DNA of 6,686 nucleotides from Caldisericota bacterium (lineage in GTDB: Bacteria; Bipolaricaulota; Bipolaricaulia; Bipolaricaulales; Bipolaricaulaceae), in assembly GCA_013151115.1 (NCBI GenBank), contig JAADIW010000086.1, positions 1-6,686 of the forward strand. Reading direction: 5' to 3'. The translations under genes and the position numbers were made by a program. The notes under the pieces are model-generated. The model ran no database searches. It was not told the origin of the DNA and saw nothing but the letters and a program-made list of their open reading frames with translations. Shown here piece after piece: positions 1-4,715 of this stretch. The first letter of the stretch is position 1. The number at the start of each line of letters is the position of its first letter.

Positions 1-174
1 GAGGCAGAAGAGGGCCGCCCAGAGGAGGACAATGGACCGGCGTGAGAGGGCGAGGGCGAGCGCCGCCGCGGCCCCGAGGAGGGGCCAGGGCGAGACGGGG
101 ATGAATCCGCCCACGGCACATCCCGCCCCCAGCGCCAACGCCATGCCCGGAAGAAGCGCGCGTTGCGTAGACAT
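1..174 (-). CDS. N-terminal part of a membrane protein, possibly ComEC/Rec2-like (partial, runs off the left edge)
   Basis: The minus strand is open from an ATG at 172-174 to the window edge, giving 58 residues. After a short polar start (MSTQRALLPG) the protein is almost entirely hydrophobic. There are about three short membrane segments near residues 8-24, 31-43 and 48-58, separated by a small loop with SPWP and by a basic SRRS turn. This arrangement, ending in LLWAALFCL, resembles the extreme N-terminus of ComEC/Rec2 DNA-uptake channel proteins, but the fragment is too short and low in complexity to be sure. No Shine-Dalgarno sequence precedes the ATG. A TATACT element on the same strand lies only 14 nt upstream, which would give a leader of about 7 nt. 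The gene is divergent from ssrA and shares its promoter region. Any other multi-pass membrane protein remains possible. Confidence 0.55.
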   Translation of the reverse strand, partial: MSTQRALLPGMALALGAGCAVGGFIPVSPWPLLGAAAALALALSRRSIVLLWAALFCL

Positions 175-196
175 AAGGCGTTTGGAACAGTATAAT
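168..196 (+). promoter_or_regulatory. Sigma-70-type promoter of ssrA
   Basis: The -35 box is TAGACA at 168-173 (5 of 6 consensus bases) and the -10 box is a perfect TATAAT at 191-196, with an ideal 17-bp spacer. Transcription would start near 203, a few bases before the mature tmRNA 5' end at 207, so RNase P trimming would remove a very short leader. The -35 box overlaps the start codon of the divergent membrane-protein gene. Confidence 0.85.
189..194 (-). promoter_or_regulatory. Possible -10 box of the divergent membrane-protein gene, overlapping the ssrA -10 box
   Basis: Read on the minus strand, 194 to 189 is TATACT, matching 5 of 6 consensus bases. It shares four base pairs with the ssrA TATAAT box, so the two genes may use one bidirectional promoter core. 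I see no convincing -35 box at the expected distance on this strand, so this is tentative. Confidence 0.3.
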
Positions 197-206
197 GGAA
201 ACGCCT

Positions 207-567
207 GGGGGTGGCTGGATTCGACGGGGATACCCAGGCGAGGTGGCAAGCGGAGCTGGCCGCGAGCTCCTAAAACACGCGGCGACACAAATAAATGCCG
301 ACTACACTGCTGTTCCCGCCTACGCGCTGAACTGATAGCGTAGGCCGTTCCGCCGGATCTCGCCCGCGGGTCCGGTGGGGCGTGGACGCAGCGGGCTGGC
401 CATCTCCCCGTGCCTCCCGGGGCGATGGCGAGAACTACGGAGGCTGGGGTCATGGCGATCCTGCCCGTGGGAGCGCCGGACCCGAGATGGAAAACACGGG
501 CTAAGCTTGTAGAAGCCGAGCCCGAGGGTATCTCCGGACCGGGGTTCGAATCCCCGCACCTCCACCA
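207..567 (+). ncRNA. ssrA: Transfer-messenger RNA (tmRNA, one-piece form)
   Basis: tmRNA rescues ribosomes stalled on broken mRNAs: it is charged with alanine, works with SmpB and adds a degradation tag. The 5' end carries the family signature GGCTGGATTCGACGGGG. The 3' end has a tRNA-like T-arm (five-pair stem 540-544/552-556 around TTCGAAT) and an encoded CCA at 565-567. The acceptor stem pairs GGGGGTG (207-213) with CACCTCC (557-563), including one G-U pair. Helix 2 pairs 226-235 with 526-535. An H-type pseudoknot PK1 is clear: GGAGCT (252-257) with AGCTCC (265-270), interleaved with GCCGCG (259-264) and CGCGGC (278-283). Helix 5 pairs CCTACGC (319-325) with GCGTAGG (338-344), with the tag stop codon in its loop. 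The conserved segment CTAAGCTTGTAGA lies at 501-513. The length of 361 nt is typical. No clear intrinsic terminator follows. Confidence 0.97.
297..335 (+). other. tmRNA proteolysis-tag reading frame, predicted tag (A)ADYTAVPAYALN
   Basis: The favoured resume codon is GCC at 297-299, 13 nt after PK1 and with the usual A four bases upstream. It gives ADYTAVPAYALN and then two stops in a row, TGA at 333-335 and TAG at 336-338, both starting in the helix 5 loop as in other tmRNAs. The start resembles the actinobacterial tag codons GCC GAC, and TAC GCG CTG matches the common YAL part of tags. The end is odd: one Asn codon replaces the Ala-Ala that ClpXP-type proteases normally recognise. The next frame would give a cysteine-rich peptide ending in AELIA with its stop inside the 3' strand of helix 5, which is less likely. 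Confidence 0.65.
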
Positions 568-610
568 GTCGGGTTGTCTCTTCCGGCCACGCGTTCGGCA
601 CCGACGCCCG

Positions 611-639
611 TTGACTGGGTCCCTTCGCGCCGGTAAACT
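611..639 (+). promoter_or_regulatory. Probable promoter upstream of the small ORF
   Basis: TTGACT at 611-616 (5 of 6 matches) and TAAACT at 634-639 (4 of 6) are separated by 17 bp. Transcription would start near 646 and give a leader of about 100 nt before the start codon at 750. Confidence 0.45.
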
Positions 640-707
640 TTAAGTGCCGCGTAACGAAAGCCCTGCGATCGCCTCGCCAAAAAACGCCTTCGGAAGGTCT
701 GTGTCCA

Positions 708-734
708 GCGGGGATATGGTCCCGCCGTTGGCGG
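708..734 (+). promoter_or_regulatory. Two mutually exclusive hairpins in the leader of the small ORF
   Basis: GCGGG at 708-712 can pair with CCCGC at 721-725 around a small loop. CCGCC at 722-726 can instead pair with GGCGG at 730-734 around GTT. The two share bases 722-725, so only one can form at a time. The second hairpin ends immediately before the ribosome binding site AGGGGGTGAT. This could be a simple translational switch, but short GC-rich stems arise easily by chance here and no known riboswitch class is recognised. Confidence 0.2.
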
Positions 735-749
735 AAGGGGGTGATGGGT

Positions 750-929
750 ATGCTCTGGGAACTCTGTCCCGGGCAGCTCGTGGCGGTGGCCAAGGCCTGG
801 GAGGCAGAGCTCTGGCGCACCGGCGAGCGGCTGCGCCTGTTGTACGAACTCCGCCGTTCCCCCGTCGGCCGTACGTCCCGGCACGGCATACCCTTCGCCT
901 CCATCGGGCTCCGGCCCTCCCGGGCCTGA
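750..929 (+). CDS. Small ORF of 59 codons, no recognised family
   Basis: The product begins MLWELCPGQLVAVAKAWEAE and is 59 residues long. Residues 1-38 look like one or two amphipathic helices rich in Leu, Trp, Glu and Arg, and the remainder is basic and loop-like. I chose ATG 750 over GTG 741 and ATG 744 because AGGGGGTGAT at 736-745 is close to the full anti-16S sequence and sits at good spacing for 750. Codon third positions are mostly G or C, as in the neighbouring genes. A probable promoter lies about 110 nt upstream, and a hairpin covers the stop codon. There is no signal peptide and no metal-binding pattern. It stands alone between ssrA and the ferredoxin gene. It could be a lineage-specific small protein or a chance ORF in GC-rich DNA; the ribosome binding site is the main argument for a real gene. 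Confidence 0.45.
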   Translation: MLWELCPGQLVAVAKAWEAELWRTGERLRLLYELRRSPVGRTSRHGIPFASIGLRPSRA

Positions 930-932
930 GCC
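907..932 (+). terminator. Strong hairpin over the small-ORF stop codon, possible weak terminator
   Basis: GGCTC (907-911) and GGCCC (913-917) pair with GGGCC (922-926) and GAGCC (928-932) around a TCCC loop, with a single C/T mismatch inside. Only scattered T residues follow, so this may be a weak terminator or a stem protecting the mRNA 3' end. The stop codon TGA at 927-929 is inside the stem. Confidence 0.35.
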
Positions 933-944
933 AGGCCCTTCCGT

Positions 945-974
945 TTGGCGGACATCCCCCGCCTCTGCTATAGT
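945..974 (+). promoter_or_regulatory. Ferredoxin promoter with extended -10 box
   Basis: TATAGT at 969-974 matches 5 of 6 consensus bases and is preceded by TG at 966-967, an extended -10 motif. TTGGCG at 945-950 (4 of 6) is a weak -35 box 18 bp upstream. Transcription from about 981 leaves a leader of roughly 28 nt that includes the ribosome binding site. Confidence 0.6.
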
Positions 975-1008
975 TCCGCGCGATCCTACGTATCCCCAAG
1001 GAGGTGCC

Positions 1009-1191
1009 ATGGCGGTCAAAGTGGATGAGAACCTCTGCACCGGTTGTGGGCTTTGTGCCCAGGTCTGTCCCGACGTCTTCGAGATCGGGGACGATGGGCT
1101 TTCCCACGTCAAGGCCGGCGCCGACGAGTCCCTCCCCTGCGTGGACGAGGCCATCGATCAGTGCCCCGTGGGCGCGATAAGCCGCGAGTGA
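1009..1191 (+). CDS. Single-cluster [4Fe-4S] ferredoxin, Thermotoga type
   Basis: A 60-residue soluble electron carrier that passes low-potential electrons between cytoplasmic enzymes, typically pyruvate:ferredoxin oxidoreductase, hydrogenases or similar partners in anaerobes. The cluster ligands are visible: Cys10, Cys13 and Cys16 in CTGCGLC, plus Cys52 in CPVGAI. Two further cysteines, Cys20 and Cys44, sit where Thermotoga maritima ferredoxin has a disulfide in place of the second cluster of eight-iron ferredoxins. Length, spacing and the PDVFEIGDDG segment match that protein closely. The product is acidic, as usual for the family. A strong ribosome binding site AAGGAGGTG lies at 998-1006, only 2 nt before the ATG. 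The gene is monocistronic, with its own promoter and a strong terminator. The physiological partner cannot be inferred from the neighbours. Confidence 0.95.
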   Translation: MAVKVDENLCTGCGLCAQVCPDVFEIGDDGLSHVKAGADESLPCVDEAIDQCPVGAISRE

Positions 1192-1209
1192 TACGCACCC
1201 TCAGGGGCC

Positions 1210-1238
1210 GGGGCGGGCTCGGCCCGCCCCTCTTTTTT
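1210..1238 (+). terminator. Intrinsic terminator after the ferredoxin gene
   Basis: GGGGCGGGC (1210-1218) pairs perfectly with GCCCGCCCC (1222-1230) around a TCG loop and is followed by TCTTTTTT at 1231-1238. This is a textbook Rho-independent terminator. Its T-run ends only 8 nt before the start codon of the next gene on the same strand. Confidence 0.95.
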
Positions 1239-1246
1239 CCCCGGCG

Positions 1247-2029
1247 GTGAGGAAGCTCGGCGTCGCCCTGAGTTCGGGCGGGGCCAGGGGCACGGCCCAT
1301 ATCGGGGTCCTGCGGGCCCTGGAGGAAGCGGGCATCCCCATCGGGGCCATCGCGGGGACCAGCGTGGGCGCGTGGGTGGGCGGCTGCTACGCGGCGGGGG
1401 TGCCCCTGAGCGATCTGGCCCGTTACTGGAGGGATCTCCGTTGGCACGGGGTCGGTAGGCACCTCCTCCCCGGCCCCGTGTGGAGGGGGTGGACCTCGGG
1501 ACGATCCCTGTGGCACGCCATCCGCGCCTTCGTGGGCGACGTCCGCATCGAGGAACTGGGAATCCCCTTCGTCGCCGTGGCCACCGATCTCGCCACCGGC
1601 GAAGCGGTGTGGATCGACCGCGGTCCTCTGGCGGATGCCATCTGCGCTTCCGGTGCCGTGCCCGGCCTCGTGGCCCCGCGCCGCTGGGAGGGGAGGTGGC
1701 TCATCGACGGGGGCGTGGTGGACCCCCTGCCGGTGGCCGCGGCCCGCGCCCTGGGGGCGGAGGTCGTACTGGCGGTGGACGTCCTCGTCGATCCCCGGGA
1801 GAAAAGGCTCTCGACGCCCAACGTGTTCCAGGTGCTCTTCCAGATGTCCACCATCTTCCAAAAGCGGATCGCCGAGCTCGAGGCCACCATGGACGGCCCG
1901 GAGCTCGTGTTGAGGCCGAACTTCGGCGACCGCCCCCCCCGTTACGCGGATATCGGCGAGGCGGTGGAGGTGGGATACCGGGAGATGGAACGCGCCCTCC
2001 CCGAACTCCAGCGGCTCCTCGCGGGGTGA
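1247..2029 (+). CDS. Patatin-like phospholipase family protein (RssA/NTE type)
   Basis: A 260-residue serine hydrolase of the patatin family, which acts on phospholipids or other acyl esters with a Ser-Asp pair. The glycine-rich oxyanion motif SSGGARG is at residues 9-15, the nucleophile is Ser39 in GTSVG, and the catalytic Asp is Asp154 in DGGVVDPLP. The protein consists of the patatin domain only, as in small bacterial RssA/YchK relatives, with no signal peptide and no added nucleotide-binding or barrel domain. It is therefore probably cytoplasmic or membrane-associated. The GTG start at 1247 is the only reasonable one: the conserved LGVALSSGG segment begins at residue 4, and no ATG, GTG or TTG lies in frame between it and the upstream stop at 1178-1180. 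There is no Shine-Dalgarno sequence, and the ferredoxin terminator ends just upstream. It is the first gene of a tight four-gene run. The substrate is unknown. Confidence 0.92.
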   Translation: MRKLGVALSSGGARGTAHIGVLRALEEAGIPIGAIAGTSVGAWVGGCYAAGVPLSDLARYWRDLRWHGVGRHLLPGPVWRGWTSGRSLWHAIRAFVGDVRIEELGIPFVAVATDLATGEAVWIDRGPLADAICASGAVPGLVAPRRWEGRWLIDGGVVDPLPVAAARALGAEVVLAVDVLVDPREKRLSTPNVFQVLFQMSTIFQKRIAELEATMDGPELVLRPNFGDRPPRYADIGEAVEVGYREMERALPELQRLLAG

Positions 2030-2033
2030 CCCC

Positions 2034-2903
2034 ATGGGCCCACGGCCGGGACCCCGGAGCAGAACTCTTCTCTCCCTCGTCATCGGGGTCACCTCGATCT
2101 CCTTCGCCGCGATCCTGATCCGCCTCACCCGTTCCCACGCGGTGACGGTGGCCGCGTGGCGCATGGCCCTCGCGGGCCTCCCCCTCCTCCCCGTCCTCGC
2201 GTATCGCCGCCCGCCCCGCGGGGGCACCAAGCACCTCCTCCTCTCCCTCCTCTCCGGGATCTTCCTCGCGCTCCACTTCTCCCTGTGGATCTCCTCGCTG
2301 CGCTACACCACCGTGGCGAGCTCGGTGGTCCTGGTGACCACGAACCCCCTGTTCGTCGGTCTCTTCTCCGTGCTCCTGGGGGAACGGCCGAACCGGCGTC
2401 TGTGGGAGGGCATCTTCATCTCCTTCGCCGGGGCCGTGATGATCGGATGGGGGGACTTCGCCCTCGGGGGACGGGCCCTGTGGGGCGATGTCCTGGCGCT
2501 CCTCGGGGCGGTGATGGCCTCGGCGTACCTGCTCGTCGGCCGCCGCCGCGAGCTCGGCCTCTTCCCCTACATATCCCTCGCCTACGGGACCGCGGGGGCG
2601 CTCCTGCTCCTGTCGGTCGCCATCGTGCCCGGCGGGGAACCCCTCCCCCTCGGGGGCGACTGGCCGTGGATAGCGCTGCTGGCCCTCGGTCCCCAGCTGC
2701 TCGGCCACACCTCCCTCAACTGGGCATTGCGGTTCCTGCCGGCGGCGGCGGTGGCCCTGGCTATCCTCGGGGAACCCCTCCTCAGCTCCCTCTGGGCTTA
2801 CCTCATCTTCGGGGAGGCGATCGGGCCGCTCCAAGGGGCCGGGTTCGCCCTGGTGCTGGCGGGGATCGCCCGGGGCCTGGGAGCGACGTCCGGGGTCGGT
2901 TAA
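2034..2903 (+). CDS. EamA/DMT-superfamily transporter, ten membrane segments
   Basis: A 289-residue inner-membrane permease of the drug/metabolite transporter superfamily. Ten hydrophobic segments can be placed near residues 11-30, 36-57, 67-87, 93-115, 123-139, 148-168, 177-198, 210-227, 235-259 and 265-283, in two EamA repeats. The first repeat ends with the typical segment ASSVVLVTTNPLFVGLFS followed by LGE, and the second with AVALAILGEPLLSSLWAYL followed by IFGE. Members of this family export or import amino acids, nucleosides or other small metabolites, and the sequence alone does not name the substrate. It starts 4 nt after the patatin stop, and GGGGTGA at 2023-2029, which includes that stop codon, can serve as ribosome binding site, so translation is probably coupled. 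The following adenosylhomocysteinase gene makes a methionine-cycle metabolite or purine a possible cargo; this is inference. Confidence 0.92.
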   Translation: MGPRPGPRSRTLLSLVIGVTSISFAAILIRLTRSHAVTVAAWRMALAGLPLLPVLAYRRPPRGGTKHLLLSLLSGIFLALHFSLWISSLRYTTVASSVVLVTTNPLFVGLFSVLLGERPNRRLWEGIFISFAGAVMIGWGDFALGGRALWGDVLALLGAVMASAYLLVGRRRELGLFPYISLAYGTAGALLLLSVAIVPGGEPLPLGGDWPWIALLALGPQLLGHTSLNWALRFLPAAAVALAILGEPLLSSLWAYLIFGEAIGPLQGAGFALVLAGIARGLGATSGVG

Positions 2904-2910
2904 GGTCTGG

Positions 2911-4143
2911 GTGAAGATGGGAAAGGGGACCTCGGCCGAACGGGGCGCGCGGAAGATCGCGTGGGCCCGCGCCCACATGCCCCTCCTCGCGGAGCTCGAG
3001 GGGGAACTGGCCCGGGAACGTCCGTTCCGTGGTGTGAGGATCGCGATCTCCATCCACCTCGAGGCCAAGACCGCGCGGTTGGTGTTGGCCCTGCGGGCGG
3101 GCGGGGCGGAACTCGCCGTCACGGGATCGAATCCCCTCTCCACCCAGGACGACGTAGCGGAGGCCCTGCGGGCAGAGGGGGTACCGGTGTTCGCCCGACG
3201 CGGGGCGGACCCGGAGGAGTACCGGGATGACCTCGTGAGGACGCTCCATGTCCGTCCCCATCTCGTCCTCGATGACGGCGGCGATCTCACCGCCCTCCTC
3301 CACGGCGATCACGCGCGGCTGGGCGCGGAAACGATCGGGATCTGCGAGGAGACGACCACCGGCGTCATCAGGCTCCGCGCGCTGGCCCGGGAGGGAAAAC
3401 TGCGCTGTCCCGCCGTGGCGGTGAACGACGCCCGGATGAAACACCTCTTCGACAACCGTTACGGCACGGGCCAGTCCACCTGGGACGCCATCATGCGGAC
3501 CACGAACCTCCTCGTGGCGGGGAAGACAGTGGTGGTGGCGGGGTACGGCTGGTGCGGCCGGGGGATCGCCCTACGTGCCCGGGGCCTGGGCGCGCGGGTG
3601 GTGGTGGCCGAGGTGGACCCCGTGCGGGCCGCCGAGGCCCTGATGGACGGCTTCCGCGTCGCCCCGCTGGGGGAGGCCATCCGCGACGCGGACATCCTCG
3701 TCACCGCCACGGGATGTCGGGACGTGGTCACGTGGGAACACCTCCTCGCGGCCAAGGACGGTCTCCTGTTGGCCAACGCCGGGCATTTCGATGTGGAGAT
3801 CGACGTGCGGACCCTCCGGGAGAGGGCCCCCTCCCGCTCCGTGCGGGACAACGTGGAGGTGTTTTCGCTTCCCAACGGGAAGAGGGTCTACCTCCTCGCC
3901 CAAGGGCGGTTGGTCAACCTCGCCGCCGGGGACGGCCACCCCATAGAGATCATGGACATCTCCTTCGCCCTGCAGACGCTCTCCCTGCGCTGGCTCCTCG
4001 ACCACGGCCGGGACCTCGCCCCCGGGGTCTACCCCGTCCCCCGGGAGATCGACGAGCGCGTGGCCCGGATGTTCCTCGCCGCCCGGGGCGTCCGCATCGA
4101 CTCCCTCACCCCGGGACAACGGCGGTACCTGGGGATCGGCTGA
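2911..4143 (+). CDS. ahcY: Adenosylhomocysteinase (S-adenosylhomocysteine or S-inosylhomocysteine hydrolase)
   Basis: An NAD-dependent cytoplasmic enzyme that splits S-adenosylhomocysteine into homocysteine and adenosine, removing the product inhibitor of methyltransferases. At 410 residues it is the short form found in archaea and Thermotoga. Visible family motifs are His49 in SIHLEAKTA, GSNPLSTQDD at 72-81, DDGGD at 121-125, EETTTG at 146-151, Lys177 and Asp181 in the MKHLFDNRYG segment, the NAD-binding GYGWCGRG at 211-218, His292 in GHFD, and GHPIEIMD at 342-349. It ends in LTPGQRRYLGIG and lacks the C-terminal Lys/Tyr tail that closes the NAD site in the long form. In methanogens and probably Thermotoga, related enzymes may act on S-inosylhomocysteine made by a deaminase, so the exact substrate is open. 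The GTG at 2911 and the ATG at 2917 are both possible starts. The gene follows the transporter by 7 nt. Confidence 0.93.
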   Translation: MKMGKGTSAERGARKIAWARAHMPLLAELEGELARERPFRGVRIAISIHLEAKTARLVLALRAGGAELAVTGSNPLSTQDDVAEALRAEGVPVFARRGADPEEYRDDLVRTLHVRPHLVLDDGGDLTALLHGDHARLGAETIGICEETTTGVIRLRALAREGKLRCPAVAVNDARMKHLFDNRYGTGQSTWDAIMRTTNLLVAGKTVVVAGYGWCGRGIALRARGLGARVVVAEVDPVRAAEALMDGFRVAPLGEAIRDADILVTATGCRDVVTWEHLLAAKDGLLLANAGHFDVEIDVRTLRERAPSRSVRDNVEVFSLPNGKRVYLLAQGRLVNLAAGDGHPIEIMDISFALQTLSLRWLLDHGRDLAPGVYPVPREIDERVARMFLAARGVRIDSLTPGQRRYLGIG

Positions 4144-4715
4144 TGGGGCGGGCTTACCGGGAACTCGTGTGCCGCGCGGCGCGGCGGATGTGGGAACTCG
4201 GGCTCGTGACGGGGAGCGCGGGCAACGTCTCCCTGCGGGCGGGAGGGGTGATATACATCACCCCCAGCGCCGTCCCCTACGACCGCCTCCGTCCCCACAT
4301 GATCATCGCGCTGGATCCGGAAGGCCGCGTCATCTCGGGGGCCGGGGCGCCGTCGACGGAGTGGCGGATGCATGTCCTCATCCACCGCGAGCTCCCGGAG
4401 GCGCGGGCCGTGATCCACACCCATTCCCCCTGTGCCACCGCGGCCGCGGCCCGCGGGATCCTGTGCCCCGTATGTGATGAGGGACGTCTTCTCTTCGGCG
4501 GGGCCGTGCCCGTGAGCGACCACGTCCCGCCCGGTACCTGGGAGCTCGCCCACGCCGCGGTGTCCGCCCTGAGGCGGGGTAGGGGCGCGTGTCTCCTCGC
4601 CCGCCACGGGGCGCTGGCGGTGGGATGGACCCTGACCGAGGCCCTCCGGCTCGCTGTGGCCCTCGAGGAGACGGCGCGGATCGCCCTCCTGGGATCCGGG
4701 CCTCAGCCGCCCTGA
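4143..4715 (+). CDS. Class II (zinc-dependent) aldolase/adducin family protein
   Basis: A 190-residue member of the family that includes L-fuculose-1-phosphate aldolase, ribulose-phosphate epimerase (AraD) and methylthioribulose-1-phosphate dehydratase. The active site is complete and has the same numbering as E. coli FucA: Glu73 in STEWRMH, zinc ligands His92 and His94 in HTH, and His155 in ARHG. The phosphate-binding loop is GSAGNVSLR at 24-32, with TPSAVPYD at 40-47. The protein is about 25 residues shorter than FucA and lacks its C-terminal tail, which in FucA contributes a tyrosine to catalysis, so the substrate may differ. The ATG overlaps the adenosylhomocysteinase stop by one base (TGATG), a sign of translational coupling. 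Together with that gene it could belong to salvage of 5-deoxypentose or methylthioribose derivatives from SAM chemistry; this is inference. Its 3' end overlaps the convergent gene by 13 nt. Confidence 0.9.
   Translation: MGRAYRELVCRAARRMWELGLVTGSAGNVSLRAGGVIYITPSAVPYDRLRPHMIIALDPEGRVISGAGAPSTEWRMHVLIHRELPEARAVIHTHSPCATAAAARGILCPVCDEGRLLFGGAVPVSDHVPPGTWELAHAAVSALRRGRGACLLARHGALAVGWTLTEALRLAVALEETARIALLGSGPQPP

Noticed and set aside
32..343. Plus-strand frame of 103 codons ending inside the tmRNA
   Set aside because: It crosses the divergent membrane-protein gene, the ssrA promoter and the tmRNA body. Its last codons are only the alternative tag frame ending in AELIA.
568..605. Possible terminator after ssrA, GTCGG at 568-572 pairing with CCGAC at 601-605
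   Set aside because: The loop is nearly 30 nt, the stem has only five pairs and no T-run follows.
665..672. GCGATCGC octamer, the cyanobacterial HIP1 motif
   Set aside because: I noticed only this one copy and the other features do not suggest a cyanobacterium, so it is most likely chance.
731..760. Fluoride-riboswitch-like GGTGATGGG string before the small ORF
   Set aside because: The pseudoknot and remaining conserved parts of the fluoride riboswitch are missing. The string is better explained as the ribosome binding site and start codons.
320..1154. Long minus-strand open frames across 320-955, 501-1154 and 640-1107
   Set aside because: They run through the tmRNA gene, the small ORF and the ferredoxin gene, have proline/arginine-rich low-complexity translations and no ribosome binding sites. 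They are by-products of high GC content.
1109..3290. Long minus-strand open frames opposite the patatin and transporter genes
   Set aside because: The translations are Arg/Pro/Gly-rich without any recognisable domain, while the plus strand encodes clear patatin and EamA proteins.
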